From NCBI RefSeq assembly GCF_017641085.1, contig NZ_JAEPPI010000002.1:682001-746000 (forward strand): a DNA stretch of 64,000 bases, given 5' to 3'. Positions 43,659-52,613 of the stretch are shown in pieces. How positions within the stretch are numbered: the first letter of the stretch is position 1; each line of letters starts with the position of its first letter. The translations under genes were made by a program, and so were the position numbers. A model generated the notes under the pieces. That model was not told the origin of the DNA, did not search any database, and was given only the letters and a program-made list of their open reading frames with translations. This DNA comes from Gracilimonas sp. (GTDB lineage Bacteria > Bacteroidota > Rhodothermia > Balneolales > Balneolaceae).

Positions 43659-44057
43659 TCATTTCTTACTCTGGCACAATTCCACCAAAACTCCGTGATT
43701 ATCTTTAGGGTGAACGAAGGCTACCAGCTTGTTATCAGCTCCGTCTTTGGGGTGTTCATTCAGAATGGTGAATCCTTCTTTGCGAAGACGATCCAGTTCG
43801 GCATGGATGTCATCTACTTCGAAGGCTACGTGATGAATGCCCTCACCTTTCTTATCCACATATTTGGCTATAACAGAATCATCACTGGTTGGGCCCAGCA
43901 GTTCCACTTTCGATTCGCCAGTCTGGAAAAAGACCGTTTCTACTTTTTCGCTTTCTACGGTCTCGGATTTGGTGGGGGAGGCGTTAAAGATTTTCGAATA
44001 GGTTTCCGTGGCTTTCTTTATGTCTTTTACGGCAATGCCAATGTGATCAATATGCAT
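43659..44057 (-). CDS. mce: Methylmalonyl-CoA epimerase
   Basis: A longer open frame reaches 44201, but the ATG at 44055-44057 starts exactly at the first strand of the VOC fold (MHIDHIGIAVKDIKKATETY), giving 133 residues, the normal length. Metal ligands appear in HIDHIGIAV, GIHHVAFEVDDI and HGVLVELCQ. It interconverts the R and S forms of methylmalonyl-CoA in the propionyl-CoA pathway. The mutase genes are not in this window. It lies 22 bp after the M24B peptidase stop on the same strand. Confidence 0.92.
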   Translation of the reverse strand: MHIDHIGIAVKDIKKATETYSKIFNASPTKSETVESEKVETVFFQTGESKVELLGPTSDDSVIAKYVDKKGEGIHHVAFEVDDIHAELDRLRKEGFTILNEHPKDGADNKLVAFVHPKDNHGVLVELCQSKK

Positions 44058-44079
44058 GAAAAAAGAGTTTAACGTTAGA

Positions 44080-45594
44080 TTAATTATCGATTGAAATAGG
44101 GTTTTTCTGAAGCAGCCCATCTTCCCGGACAAGCTTTTCGATGCTTTCAATATCGCGCGGGAGAAAGTCGCTGTAAATCTCGACTCCATCTTCAGTAGCA
44201 ATAATCATGTCTTCCAGGCGGATGTAAATTCGTTCTTCTGGTACCCGAAACTGAGGTTCAATCACAAATACCATTCCGGGCTCAATGGGAACGGCATAGT
44301 CCCCAACATCATGAACGGACATCCCCACTCCGTGCCCCAATCGCATGTCCGGGTCTTTGGCTCTTTCATGATAGCCGGCTACAAACTGCTCGGCAGCATT
44401 TCGATATAGCGGTTTGGAAAACTTGTGTTCTTCTAAAATGACGTCTATTTCTTTAAGGGCGTTTTGCATCACTTGCTGTGGTGTAAGCCCGAGTTTAATA
44501 TGGTAGAGAATAGCCTCGTAAAACTTCAGATAAAATGAGTACAACTCCCTTTGTACAGGATTGAATGTGCCATTAACGGGCCACATCCGACCAAGGTCGC
44601 TGGAGTAGTACCGGTCATATGCTCCGTAATCCATCAATATCATATCTCCGGCTTTTGCCGTTCGCTCGCTGTTGTGATAGTGGTTCATGTACGCGTCGGG
44701 ACCAACATGGATAAGCGGGTAGTAGGCATCATCCTGAATATTATGCTTCCAGTAAATGTATTTTGAGACAGCCTCCAGTTCATAGGGCTTTACTCCCGGT
44801 TCGGTCGATTTCATCGATTCGATAATAACTTCTGCCTGCAAGCGGGTGGAGCGGCGTATAAGTTCAAGCTCTTTCACACTCTTTATTTTCCGAAGTTCGT
44901 CGATAACGGAATCTAAATCTTCAATTTCTAAATTCGGTGCTGCTTCCTGTATTTCCTGAATGAAGTTTTGATGACGGGGTAAGCGTGTGTCAAGCGGATT
45001 GGCTTTCATATCCTCAATGTGGCGGTTGGCCATACTGCGCGTCATGGCCACTTCCTCGTAAGGACTGTGAGGTGTATATATAGTGGTAATTTCCGCAGAT
45101 TGATTCAGTGACTCCAGGTCGGTCATTAAATCTGAGTACGATCCCACATTCTCAATACCGGAAAGTTCTGTTACTAATTCAGCGTCTTCGAAAGAAAGTA
45201 TTTTGCCCTCCCCATACTCCCGGCGCTCTTTACGATTATACAAATAAACGGTGGCCTCCCGGGTTTGCCCATTCAGGATCAGGAAGGCATCGGGCGATTC
45301 TATACCGGATAAATAGTAGAACTCGTTGTTTTGTCTGAAATCAAGATATCCTTCCGGGCTTGGGGCACCCTGTAAAATAGCGATGCTCTCTTCTCCGATG
45401 GCCTCGTAAACCTTGTCTCGCCGTTCTGCAAATTCAGCCGGGGTGAAGTGTTCAGAAAACAAAGCCCGGTCTTCTTTTAAGGTTGATTGATTCCAGCTTG
45501 AAGATTGAGCCTGTAAAGAAGCAGAAAAAACGAAGAAAACAGAGAACAGAAACAGGCTGTTGATGCTAACAGCTAATCGAAGAGTGCGTGGCAT
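44080..45594 (-). CDS. Xaa-Pro aminopeptidase (M24B), exported
   Basis: A 504-residue peptidase with a signal peptide (SINSLFLFSVFFVFSASLQAQ). The N-terminal creatinase-like domain (about 40-215, RRDKVYEAIGEESIAILQGAP) precedes the pita-bread domain. The two-metal site residues are visible in LMDYGAYDRYYSSDLGRMWP (two Asp), RLGHGVGMSVHD (His), VFVIEPQFR (Glu) and IRLEDMI (Glu). It removes N-terminal residues before Pro. Most bacterial PepP proteins are cytoplasmic, so the signal peptide is a real difference and puts it with the secreted peptidase set. Confidence 0.93.
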   Translation of the reverse strand: MPRTLRLAVSINSLFLFSVFFVFSASLQAQSSSWNQSTLKEDRALFSEHFTPAEFAERRDKVYEAIGEESIAILQGAPSPEGYLDFRQNNEFYYLSGIESPDAFLILNGQTREATVYLYNRKERREYGEGKILSFEDAELVTELSGIENVGSYSDLMTDLESLNQSAEITTIYTPHSPYEEVAMTRSMANRHIEDMKANPLDTRLPRHQNFIQEIQEAAPNLEIEDLDSVIDELRKIKSVKELELIRRSTRLQAEVIIESMKSTEPGVKPYELEAVSKYIYWKHNIQDDAYYPLIHVGPDAYMNHYHNSERTAKAGDMILMDYGAYDRYYSSDLGRMWPVNGTFNPVQRELYSFYLKFYEAILYHIKLGLTPQQVMQNALKEIDVILEEHKFSKPLYRNAAEQFVAGYHERAKDPDMRLGHGVGMSVHDVGDYAVPIEPGMVFVIEPQFRVPEERIYIRLEDMIIATEDGVEIYSDFLPRDIESIEKLVREDGLLQKNPISIDN

Positions 45595-45715
45595 GGTTAC
45601 AGGACTGAGGTTTAAGTTTCACACAAAAAAAAGGGTAAATAAAAAGTAAGAAACAATGACGTTATAAAACTTTTTATCTACCCCGTAAAGAAGATGGTAC
45701 AAATATGTTTCTACG

Positions 45716-47020
45716 TTAATCCAATGAATTCATCAGGCGCTGAAACAATTCACTGCTGGTGTTACCGCTTCCGAGGTTGAGATCATCAATTTGCTCGTTA
45801 ATGGCTTCAATCCTTCGTTCCAGGGAAAGACCGCTCCATTCGGTAATGGCTTCGGTTTCTGAAATCTGAATTCGGTCCAGGTATTTAATCGCCTCATTGG
45901 GATTGTAGCCGGAAAGGTAGGTATAAATGATACCCCAGTAGTCGGCGTCAAACTCATAGGACTCCAGCCGCTCGCTGTTGGCAGCATCATAAAAACCATC
46001 GGTCCAATCGGTGATGCGCTGCTCATTTTCCCGCTCTTCCTCAGTGGCTTGGTCTTCAGCTCCTTCTTCAGCCAGTTTGCGACGCATCTCGTCCAGCAGG
46101 CTCTCGCGTTTTACCCGTGGCTCCTGCTCTTTATACTCAACCATGCCATGACTGAATACAAGGTGGGCGATTTCGTGAGCCAGGAAGTGAACCAATTCCG
46201 CTTCAGAGCGCATTTGTTTGAGGGCTCCTTTGGAAACAAAAATGTAGTTACCGGGCAGTGAATATCCCTGAACGGCTTCCGAATCAAGAATAAAGACTTT
46301 AAAGTCCAGTTCCGGCTTGTGGCTGTTCTCTACAATCAGCCCGGAAAGAAGATCCAGATACCGTTGCAGCTGGTAGTTGCTCACCAGCCCTCGTTGAGCT
46401 ACCGCACTGGCAACCGCATAGCCCACCTGGTCGATGGCAGGGTCGGTATAAGGAACAAAAATAGCATCCGGGTACAAGAGTCTTCGTTCTTGCTGGGGAT
46501 TCATTTTCCGTTCTCTCACACCAATAAAGTTTTGAAACTCAGTAGGAGAAGCAGGTTCGATCTGAAATTTCTCGAAATCAACGGTGTATTCGATGTTTCG
46601 AGCGCGTCGCCATTTTTCAGCAAAGCCTTTTACTGCAGCCGACACCTGAGTTGGTGAAGCCACCAGTTCCTCTTCTACGTCTGCATCGTCACCGTCAATT
46701 TGGGAGAACATCAGGTTCATCCGGCTTTGGAGGGAATCGGACTGAAGTTTGTCTTCACTAATCTTAGTGTCAGAAAGCGTGTAGCTTGGCACCCATCCCA
46801 ACGTTTCTTTGAACCAGATGCGATCCCAGTATCCCTGTGTGGAATCCAGCTCAACTTTATTGTTGATGTAGAGACGCAGTAAAAACTCATGATAGGCCGC
46901 AGGGCCTTTACGCATATCTGCCGTTTGGTTCGTGTATTTTACCTGGGCCAAAGCAGATTGGCCGAACATAACTGTGCAAAACAATAGCACCCCAAAAGAA
47001 GAAAGTAGTTTTTTCATCAT
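45716..47020 (-). CDS. M48 family metallopeptidase with N-terminal SH3-like domain
   Basis: A 434-residue exported protein (KKLLSSFGVLLFCTVMFGQSALA). An SH3-like domain (about 26-85, KYTNQTADMRKGPAAYHEFLLRLYINNKVEL ... WVPSYTL) precedes the M48 domain, whose zinc site is H282-E-I-A-H286 with the third ligand expected in SYEFDADYWGI. A charged insertion (KLAEEGAEDQATEEERENEQR) follows the zinc helix. M48 enzymes of the BepA/LoiP type work in outer-membrane protein quality control. Its start overlaps the stop of the upstream cyclase gene by 4 bp. Confidence 0.88.
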   Translation of the reverse strand: MMKKLLSSFGVLLFCTVMFGQSALAQVKYTNQTADMRKGPAAYHEFLLRLYINNKVELDSTQGYWDRIWFKETLGWVPSYTLSDTKISEDKLQSDSLQSRMNLMFSQIDGDDADVEEELVASPTQVSAAVKGFAEKWRRARNIEYTVDFEKFQIEPASPTEFQNFIGVRERKMNPQQERRLLYPDAIFVPYTDPAIDQVGYAVASAVAQRGLVSNYQLQRYLDLLSGLIVENSHKPELDFKVFILDSEAVQGYSLPGNYIFVSKGALKQMRSEAELVHFLAHEIAHLVFSHGMVEYKEQEPRVKRESLLDEMRRKLAEEGAEDQATEEERENEQRITDWTDGFYDAANSERLESYEFDADYWGIIYTYLSGYNPNEAIKYLDRIQISETEAITEWSGLSLERRIEAINEQIDDLNLGSGNTSSELFQRLMNSLD

Positions 47021-49188
47021 TTATTTGTTTGTTGATAGCTACCCTCCCAGTTGGCGCCGGGCGGATTCTTTTTAAATACCTCGATATTTTTTGAATAAAT
47101 TCGGCAGAGCATGTCCCCGTCTTTAAGCTCCAGTGCTTTTTCGAACTTAACTTCTGCCGCTTCCCATTCACGATTATAATAATGATTTAACGCACCATGG
47201 AAAAGCTCTACAAACGATTCCCATTTTGAGGACTCTTCTGTACCTTTTTCGCAAATAAGTTCAAAAATCCGGATGGGTTTTGTTTTACCCTTTGCCTTCA
47301 TTAGGGCGACTTCACGCGTCAAAAGGCGGTCTTTTACCTGTTCTCGGGTTGATTGTGAAATTAAAATCCGGGTGCCAAAATCCTTGTTGGCAGGTTCGAG
47401 GCGGGCGCCAAGGTTCACATTATCACCTAAAACCGTATAGCTGAACCGGTCTTTGGAGCCCATATTTCCCACAACCATAGGCCCGGAATTTAAACCATAG
47501 CGCACATGGGGAGCAGGTAACCCTTCACCCGTCCATTTTGCCTGTAATTCGGCCAGTTTTTCTTCCATCTCCAGGGCACATTTACAGGCGTAGTAAGCGT
47601 GATCTTCTTCCGGAACCGGAGCTCCCCAAAAAGCCATGATGGCATCGCCAATATATTTATCCAGCGTGCCTTTGTTTCTAAAAACGATATCGGTCATTTC
47701 ACTTAAATACTCATTCAGGAAGGTAACCAGCTCTTCGGGAGGGGTATCTTCAGAAATCGAAGTGAATCCGGCTAAATCGCTGAATAAAACAGTAAGTTCT
47801 TTTTTCTCCCCGCCTAATTTAAGCAGTTCAGGCTGCTCAATTATTTGTTCAACAAGTTCTTTTTGAAGGTAAAGGTCAAAGGCACTGCGAATGGCACGCT
47901 TCTGGGCATCCTCACTTACATATTTGGTTGTGTATCCTACGATAATCATCAACAACGAGGAAAGGAATATTTCAGCTGTAGGAAACCAAACCCGGTACAC
48001 ACTGAAGAGAATTAACCCGGCAATAATGATTGCTCCCATCAATACAGCAGAAAAAGAAATGTTCACTTTTGAAGGCGTCCAGAAAATCAGGATCAGAAGG
48101 ACGGCTGTGAAAATGAGAATGAGGATGTTTTTGGTAAAAGGAGAAACCGTGGTTATGAAGTCACTTTCCAGAAGGTTGTTGGTAACAGCGGCATGAATTT
48201 CTACACCCGGAAAAGGTTCAATCGGGCTCATGGGGGTTGACTTGATATCGGATAATCCGGCAGCATTGGCACCGACAAATACAATTTTGTCTTTTAGCTC
48301 TATTAAAGAATCAGCTTTGGGGTCGCCGGTCTGCCGAAATTCGAGCCCGGCTTTAAACAATCCGTAAAAAGAATAGTTTCGGAATGTACCGTCTTCACTT
48401 CCTCCTTTCTTGTACCAGTTAATCAGATACTTACCATCGGGTTGAAGCGGAACCTTTAGCGAGTCAAGTAAAAGCGAACGGCCGGTTCTTTCAACCGAAA
48501 CCTGTCCTCGTTGATACCCGAGATAAGCGGCCACTCCCAGAGAGGGAAGAGCACGGTCCCCGGAAATATTAAAAAACATAGGCACCCTGCGAATGATGGA
48601 CTCATTTTCAGTTGGGATGGCAACAGATCCAATTTTATGGGCGGTATTCAGAAACCGCGGGATCGGAACATTATGTACGGAATAGAGCTCCGAACTGTCT
48701 TCCAAAGCAAGCGGGTAGGTAAAGCGGGACAAGTCTGATCGGTTATATCCATCTTCACTTTCAATGGTTTGTGCAGACAGGACAGAGTTTTGATAAGTGC
48801 CAAACATTTGCTCCAGGTACAGGTCACTCCGCGCACCGGAAAGGCCGTTTCGGTCAAAGTCGGGTTGATCGAAAAGCACATCATAAACAACCAGCCGTGC
48901 TTGTTTGGCCATCAGATAATTGTGGACGGTTCCATACACTTCACGGGGCCAGGGCCAGTAGATGCCATGTTCTTTAGCGAAGGTATCCAGGCTTTTTTGG
49001 TCAATCATAGCCAGTGAAACCCGGTCTTTGGGAACATCCCGCTCGAAAGAACGGAATTTTTGATCGAGCAGGGAGTCCTCAATAGGGTTGAAAAAGCCCG
49101 CATATTGCAGAATAAAAAGTGAGCAGATTACGGCGGCGTACACCAAGCTCACTAGAGCTGCTTTACTAAGTTTTCTTCCTTTTTTCAT
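47017..49188 (-). CDS. CHASE2-domain class III adenylate cyclase
   Basis: A 723-residue membrane cyclase. Helix 1 (ALVSLVYAAVICSLFILQYAGF) is followed by an extracytoplasmic CHASE2 sensor domain (RDVPKDRVSLAMIDQKSLDTF ... PGVEIHAAVTNNLLES), then three helices (about 350-425) and the cyclase domain. Metal Asp residues are D471 (LFSDLAGFT) and D515 (IGDAIMAFWG). Lys in DKYIGDA and Asp in VLGDNVN are the ATP-specificity pair, so the product is probably cAMP. The end (LFHGALNHYYNREWEAAEVKFEKALELK) looks like one TPR. Its stop overlaps the M48 peptidase start. Confidence 0.94.
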   Translation of the reverse strand: MKKGRKLSKAALVSLVYAAVICSLFILQYAGFFNPIEDSLLDQKFRSFERDVPKDRVSLAMIDQKSLDTFAKEHGIYWPWPREVYGTVHNYLMAKQARLVVYDVLFDQPDFDRNGLSGARSDLYLEQMFGTYQNSVLSAQTIESEDGYNRSDLSRFTYPLALEDSSELYSVHNVPIPRFLNTAHKIGSVAIPTENESIIRRVPMFFNISGDRALPSLGVAAYLGYQRGQVSVERTGRSLLLDSLKVPLQPDGKYLINWYKKGGSEDGTFRNYSFYGLFKAGLEFRQTGDPKADSLIELKDKIVFVGANAAGLSDIKSTPMSPIEPFPGVEIHAAVTNNLLESDFITTVSPFTKNILILIFTAVLLILIFWTPSKVNISFSAVLMGAIIIAGLILFSVYRVWFPTAEIFLSSLLMIIVGYTTKYVSEDAQKRAIRSAFDLYLQKELVEQIIEQPELLKLGGEKKELTVLFSDLAGFTSISEDTPPEELVTFLNEYLSEMTDIVFRNKGTLDKYIGDAIMAFWGAPVPEEDHAYYACKCALEMEEKLAELQAKWTGEGLPAPHVRYGLNSGPMVVGNMGSKDRFSYTVLGDNVNLGARLEPANKDFGTRILISQSTREQVKDRLLTREVALMKAKGKTKPIRIFELICEKGTEESSKWESFVELFHGALNHYYNREWEAAEVKFEKALELKDGDMLCRIYSKNIEVFKKNPPGANWEGSYQQTNK

Positions 49189-49379
49189 TTTGTACCCGAA
49201 TTACAAGGCGAACAACAGATTTCTATAATAAGAATTTCAGTGTTGTTGTGCACTTTATAGCTTATCGTTTAATATCATTGGCTGCTGCTGATGTCAACAC
49301 TATTTATACGACATCTTAGAAATGCTTTAACTATCATTGCCTTTGCAGCACCGATGAACCCTGAACAATATAGTTTTTT

Positions 49380-50465
49380 ATGCCACATCATCGAATAAAA
49401 TCTACAGAAAAATATCCATTCTGGTTTAAGACTACCGTTACATTAATTGGCCTGTACTTACTGTTTCTGATTATGAGCTATGGCAAGTTTATCCTGATGC
49501 CGCTTGCTTTTTCGGCATTTTTCGCGATGCTTTTGAGTCCTATAGTAAAACTTTTTGAGCGCTGGAAACTGGGCAGGGCGTTCAGCATCATTCTTACGTT
49601 GTTGGTGGTATTGGTTGTTCTTGGAGGCATTTTATCGCTGATATCGGCTCAGTTTGTGCAGTTTGCTGAGCGCATACCGGAAGTAACCGAAAAGCTGAAG
49701 ACCGTTTCCAATAATGCCATTCAATACCTGGAAGAAACAGCCGGGATTTCCCAGGAAGAACAAAGTGAATACTTGCAGCAGGGCATAAACAACCTCATCG
49801 ATCAGAGCGGGAATTATGTAAGTTCCATCGTAAGTGCTACCACTAATATATTTACGGTGATGACGCTCATGCCCATCTTCATTTTCTTCATGCTGTACTA
49901 CCAGGAGATGTATCAAACCTTTTTTCAGAAGCTGTTTGTGTCCAGAAAAGGCGATTATTCCAATGTGGACAATTTATTAGGGCGGGTGCAGAATGTAACT
50001 CAAAACTACCTGGTTGGCATGCTCTCGGTGATTGGGATTTTAGCCATTCTAAATACAACCGGACTTTTTATCATCGGGCTGGAGCATGCACTGTTCTTTG
50101 GAGTTTTTGCCTCCCTGTTAGCCATCATTCCTTACATCGGGATTATTATCGGAGCATTGCCGCCGTTGTTATTTGCCCTGCTGCTTACCGATTCGCTGAT
50201 TACCCCGGTGTTGGTGGTGGCTGTATTTGGAACCGTGCAATTCCTTGAAGGTAACTTTATCACTCCCCGTATTGTCGGCTCTAAAGTATCTATCAATCCG
50301 TTTGTAGCTATGATTGCCTTGATTATTGGCGGGGAGTTATGGGGAATCTCAGGGATGATTTTGTTCGTACCGTTAATCGGTATTCTGAAAGTGATTTTTG
50401 ATCAAATACCGGAAATGAAACCCTATGGATACTTATTGGGTAATTCTGTTAACTATGAAGATTAG
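49380..50465 (+). CDS. AI-2E family transporter (PerM/YdiK type)
   Basis: A 361-residue polytopic membrane protein of the AI-2 exporter superfamily. Two helices near the N-terminus (YLLFLIMSYGKFILMPLAFSA, FSIILTLLVVLVVLGGILSLI) are followed by a long soluble stretch, then five or more helices. The family signatures PYIGIIIGALPPLLFALL and LEGNFITPRIVGSKVSINP are clear. Members are exporters or Na+/H+ antiporters, and AI-2 transport has been shown for few of them; the substrate here is open. The next gene starts 3 bp after its stop. Confidence 0.92.
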   Translation: MPHHRIKSTEKYPFWFKTTVTLIGLYLLFLIMSYGKFILMPLAFSAFFAMLLSPIVKLFERWKLGRAFSIILTLLVVLVVLGGILSLISAQFVQFAERIPEVTEKLKTVSNNAIQYLEETAGISQEEQSEYLQQGINNLIDQSGNYVSSIVSATTNIFTVMTLMPIFIFFMLYYQEMYQTFFQKLFVSRKGDYSNVDNLLGRVQNVTQNYLVGMLSVIGILAILNTTGLFIIGLEHALFFGVFASLLAIIPYIGIIIGALPPLLFALLLTDSLITPVLVVAVFGTVQFLEGNFITPRIVGSKVSINPFVAMIALIIGGELWGISGMILFVPLIGILKVIFDQIPEMKPYGYLLGNSVNYED

Positions 50466-50468
50466 ACC

Positions 50469-51233
50469 TTGAAAGCACAAAGCCCGGTAATATCGTTTTT
50501 CGCTGCACTTATATGCTTGCTTATTGTCGGCGCTTGTTCGGATCAAGAGGTTAAGGAAGAGCATTATTTTCTGGATGGGTATGATCATCTGGAATTCCGG
50601 GATTCAACCGGGCTGCCGGTTCCTCCCAATCAATACATAGTCTCTACCCAGGTAAATGGGGTGCGGATGTATGACATCAGAGATACCACCCTTATTCTGT
50701 TTAATACCCGGGCGAAAGAGCCATACAGAGGATATATCAGAACCTTTGACAGCAGGGACTATAACCTGCAGGGTGAATTTGAAAACGGGGAAATGTTTCG
50801 GCTGCGGTACTGGTACGCAAGCCGAAGGTTGGGAATGGATGCCGATTACCGGAAAAACACCGGAAGCATTTGGGATAAACTGGGTCGGCTGGCTATAAGC
50901 TGGAATGCCGATGAGTTATATTTTATAGACCCGGCCACGCAGAAAATCACTCAAATTCGAACCGACACCATGACCAGCTATTACAACAAATCCGGGGAGC
51001 TGACAAGCTATACGGTTCGTACCGACACCTCATTTGTTCAGTATTATGCCGACGGCCAGCCGCGCTTTAAATTTCCTTATTCCGAAGTGGGTCCGCGCAG
51101 CGGACAAGTCAGGAGATGGCACCCCAATGGCCAGGTTCAGGTAACCGGACAGTACAAGGATGGGGAGCAATCCGGGGTTTGGATTGAATATGACAGTTTG
51201 GGGAATGAGATTAAGAGGGAGAGCTACGACTAA
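50469..51233 (+). CDS. MORN-variant repeat lipoprotein
   Basis: A 254-residue lipoprotein starting at a TTG (50469) that fits the signal (SFFAALICLLIVGAC, lipobox VGAC) and a 3-bp spacing to the AI-2E gene. The C-terminal end has antitoxin-YwqK/MORN_2-like repeats (WHPNGQVQVTGQYKDGEQSGVWIEYDSLGNEI), which also appear in less regular form before (YYNKSGELTSYTV, YYADGQPRFKFPYSE). Function is unknown. It overlaps the convergent flavin reductase gene's stop by 4 bp. Confidence 0.75.
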   Translation: MKAQSPVISFFAALICLLIVGACSDQEVKEEHYFLDGYDHLEFRDSTGLPVPPNQYIVSTQVNGVRMYDIRDTTLILFNTRAKEPYRGYIRTFDSRDYNLQGEFENGEMFRLRYWYASRRLGMDADYRKNTGSIWDKLGRLAISWNADELYFIDPATQKITQIRTDTMTSYYNKSGELTSYTVRTDTSFVQYYADGQPRFKFPYSEVGPRSGQVRRWHPNGQVQVTGQYKDGEQSGVWIEYDSLGNEIKRESYD

Positions 51234-51829
51234 ATTTCTTCGGGAAAGAAGAGATCTCTCACATAGGTATAATTAGCCGCCATTCTTCCGATCGGATCGT
51301 ACTTGGCGTAATCTACCTTGTCATTTTCCATATACACATCATCCTGAATGTGATAGCAAACCAGTTCCCCGATCACCTGATTGAAATCACCCAGCTCCAT
51401 CACACGGTCTAACCTGCATTCCATACTGATAACGGCTTCTTCAACTCTCGGAGCAGTAACGAGATTGCTTTTTATTGGGGTGAGGCCTGTCTTCTCAAAC
51501 TCACTGATTTCTTTAGGATAAATGGTGCTGCTTTTGTGCATGTGATTAACCAGCCGGGCCGAAACCAGGTTGATGACATAATCACCGCTGTCCTTGATGT
51601 TCGCCAGGGTATCTTTGTCGCCATCTTTCCCCACATTCGCTCCCCGGCCTATGGAGGTGATAAACATGATAGGGTTATGGGAAATCACATTGAAATAACT
51701 GTAAGGAGCTAAATTTGGAATCCCGCTTTTGCCAACCGATGAAATCCATGCAATAGGCCGGGGCACCACCGATGCCTTTACTAGTTTGGCAATCTGATGT
51801 TCAGAAAACTGAGGCTTTTCTATAATCAC
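51230..51829 (-). CDS. Flavin reductase-like FMN-binding protein
   Basis: The frame is open from 51928, but the first 33 residues look unlike the family. A GTG at 51827-51829 (VIIEKPQFSEHQIAKLV) gives about 200 residues and a normal start; the choice is uncertain. Motifs of the flavin reductase/DIM6 fold are present: VVPRPIAWISSVGKSGIPNLAPYSYFNVISHNPIMFITS, then KDTLANIKDSGDYVINL and the C-terminal DYAKYDPIGRMAANYTYVRD. It binds FMN; the substrate is unknown. The gene is divergent from the toxin-antitoxin pair. Confidence 0.85.
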   Translation of the reverse strand: MIIEKPQFSEHQIAKLVKASVVPRPIAWISSVGKSGIPNLAPYSYFNVISHNPIMFITSIGRGANVGKDGDKDTLANIKDSGDYVINLVSARLVNHMHKSSTIYPKEISEFEKTGLTPIKSNLVTAPRVEEAVISMECRLDRVMELGDFNQVIGELVCYHIQDDVYMENDKVDYAKYDPIGRMAANYTYVRDLFFPEEI

Positions 51830-51960
51830 GGAAGTAGATTTTGAGTTAAAAAATCGGTGTTCGAAGGTAGCTATTTTTGGAAAGCTTGCATAATAAAGGT
51901 AGTTGCAGTTGGTTCTTGAAATAAACAAATTCCTTACATATCGAACAAAAAGTAAGAATT

Positions 51961-52212
51961 ATGCCTACAGCAACCATCACATCCAAAGGTCAGGTAACCA
52001 TCCCCAAAAAAATCCGGGATGAATTGGGTTTGAAGCCCGGTGATAAGCTCGATTTTGAAATAGATGAACAAGGAAAAATTGGGGTGTCCAAAAAGAAATT
52101 TTCCATTATGGATATGGCAGGTATTCTTCATAGACCGGGGCAAAAAGCAAAAACTATTGAAGAAATGAACAAAGGTGTTGCGGAGTATTTCAGAAAAAAA
52201 TACAAAAAGTAA
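51961..52212 (+). CDS. AbrB/MazE-type antitoxin (VapB-like)
   Basis: An 83-residue protein with an N-terminal SpoVT/AbrB swapped-hairpin DNA-binding domain (TATITSKGQVTIPKKIRDELGLKPGDKLDFEID) and a C-terminal basic tail (MNKGVAEYFRKKYKK) that would wrap the toxin. The last base of its TAA stop overlaps the first base of the toxin ATG. Antitoxins of this sort repress their own operon; no clear operator palindrome was spotted in the 131-bp spacer to the flavin reductase start. Confidence 0.9.
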   Translation: MPTATITSKGQVTIPKKIRDELGLKPGDKLDFEIDEQGKIGVSKKKFSIMDMAGILHRPGQKAKTIEEMNKGVAEYFRKKYKK

Positions 52213-52604
52213 TGCCTGCAATAGACACCAATATCCTGATCCGTTTCTTAGTTAGAGATGATGAAGAACAATTTCAAAAAGTACGGACCTTGTTTGAAGA
52301 ATATCATGAATCTCCATTGAAAATTAATCTGCCTGTAATAATGGAATCTTGTTGGGTACTTACTACTACTTACGGCTATTCTAAGATGAAATTCATAGAG
52401 ACTTTTCGGATGCTGTTAGATACTCAAGGATTTGAAGTTCAGTTGGACAGAGTTATTCAAAAAGCACTTGATGAGTTTGAAGAAACAAATGCAGGTTTTG
52501 AAGATTGTTTAATTAGTGAATTAAATAATGCGTCGAAAGATGATCCAACCTATACTTTCGATAAAAAAGCATCTAAACTGAAAGGAATGAAGCTTTTGAG
52601 ATAG
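52212..52604 (+). CDS. PIN-domain ribonuclease toxin (VapC-like)
   Basis: A 130-residue PIN domain. Acidic active-site residues are seen in AIDTNILIRFL (D5), PVIMESCWVL (E44), GFEDCLISE (the family usually has FADALIA) and TYTFDKKASKL. VapC proteins cut tRNA or rRNA when the antitoxin is lost. Its codon use and AT content differ slightly from neighbours, in agreement with mobility of such pairs, but no transposon is adjacent. The 1-bp overlap with the antitoxin supports coupled translation. Confidence 0.9.
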   Translation: MPAIDTNILIRFLVRDDEEQFQKVRTLFEEYHESPLKINLPVIMESCWVLTTTYGYSKMKFIETFRMLLDTQGFEVQLDRVIQKALDEFEETNAGFEDCLISELNNASKDDPTYTFDKKASKLKGMKLLR

Positions 52605-52613
52605 ACACTTTAT

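Noticed and set aside
51961-52604. Toxin-antitoxin pair as part of a larger defence island
   Set aside because: Flanking genes are a flavin reductase and PolX; no restriction, CRISPR, retron or phage genes are adjacent.
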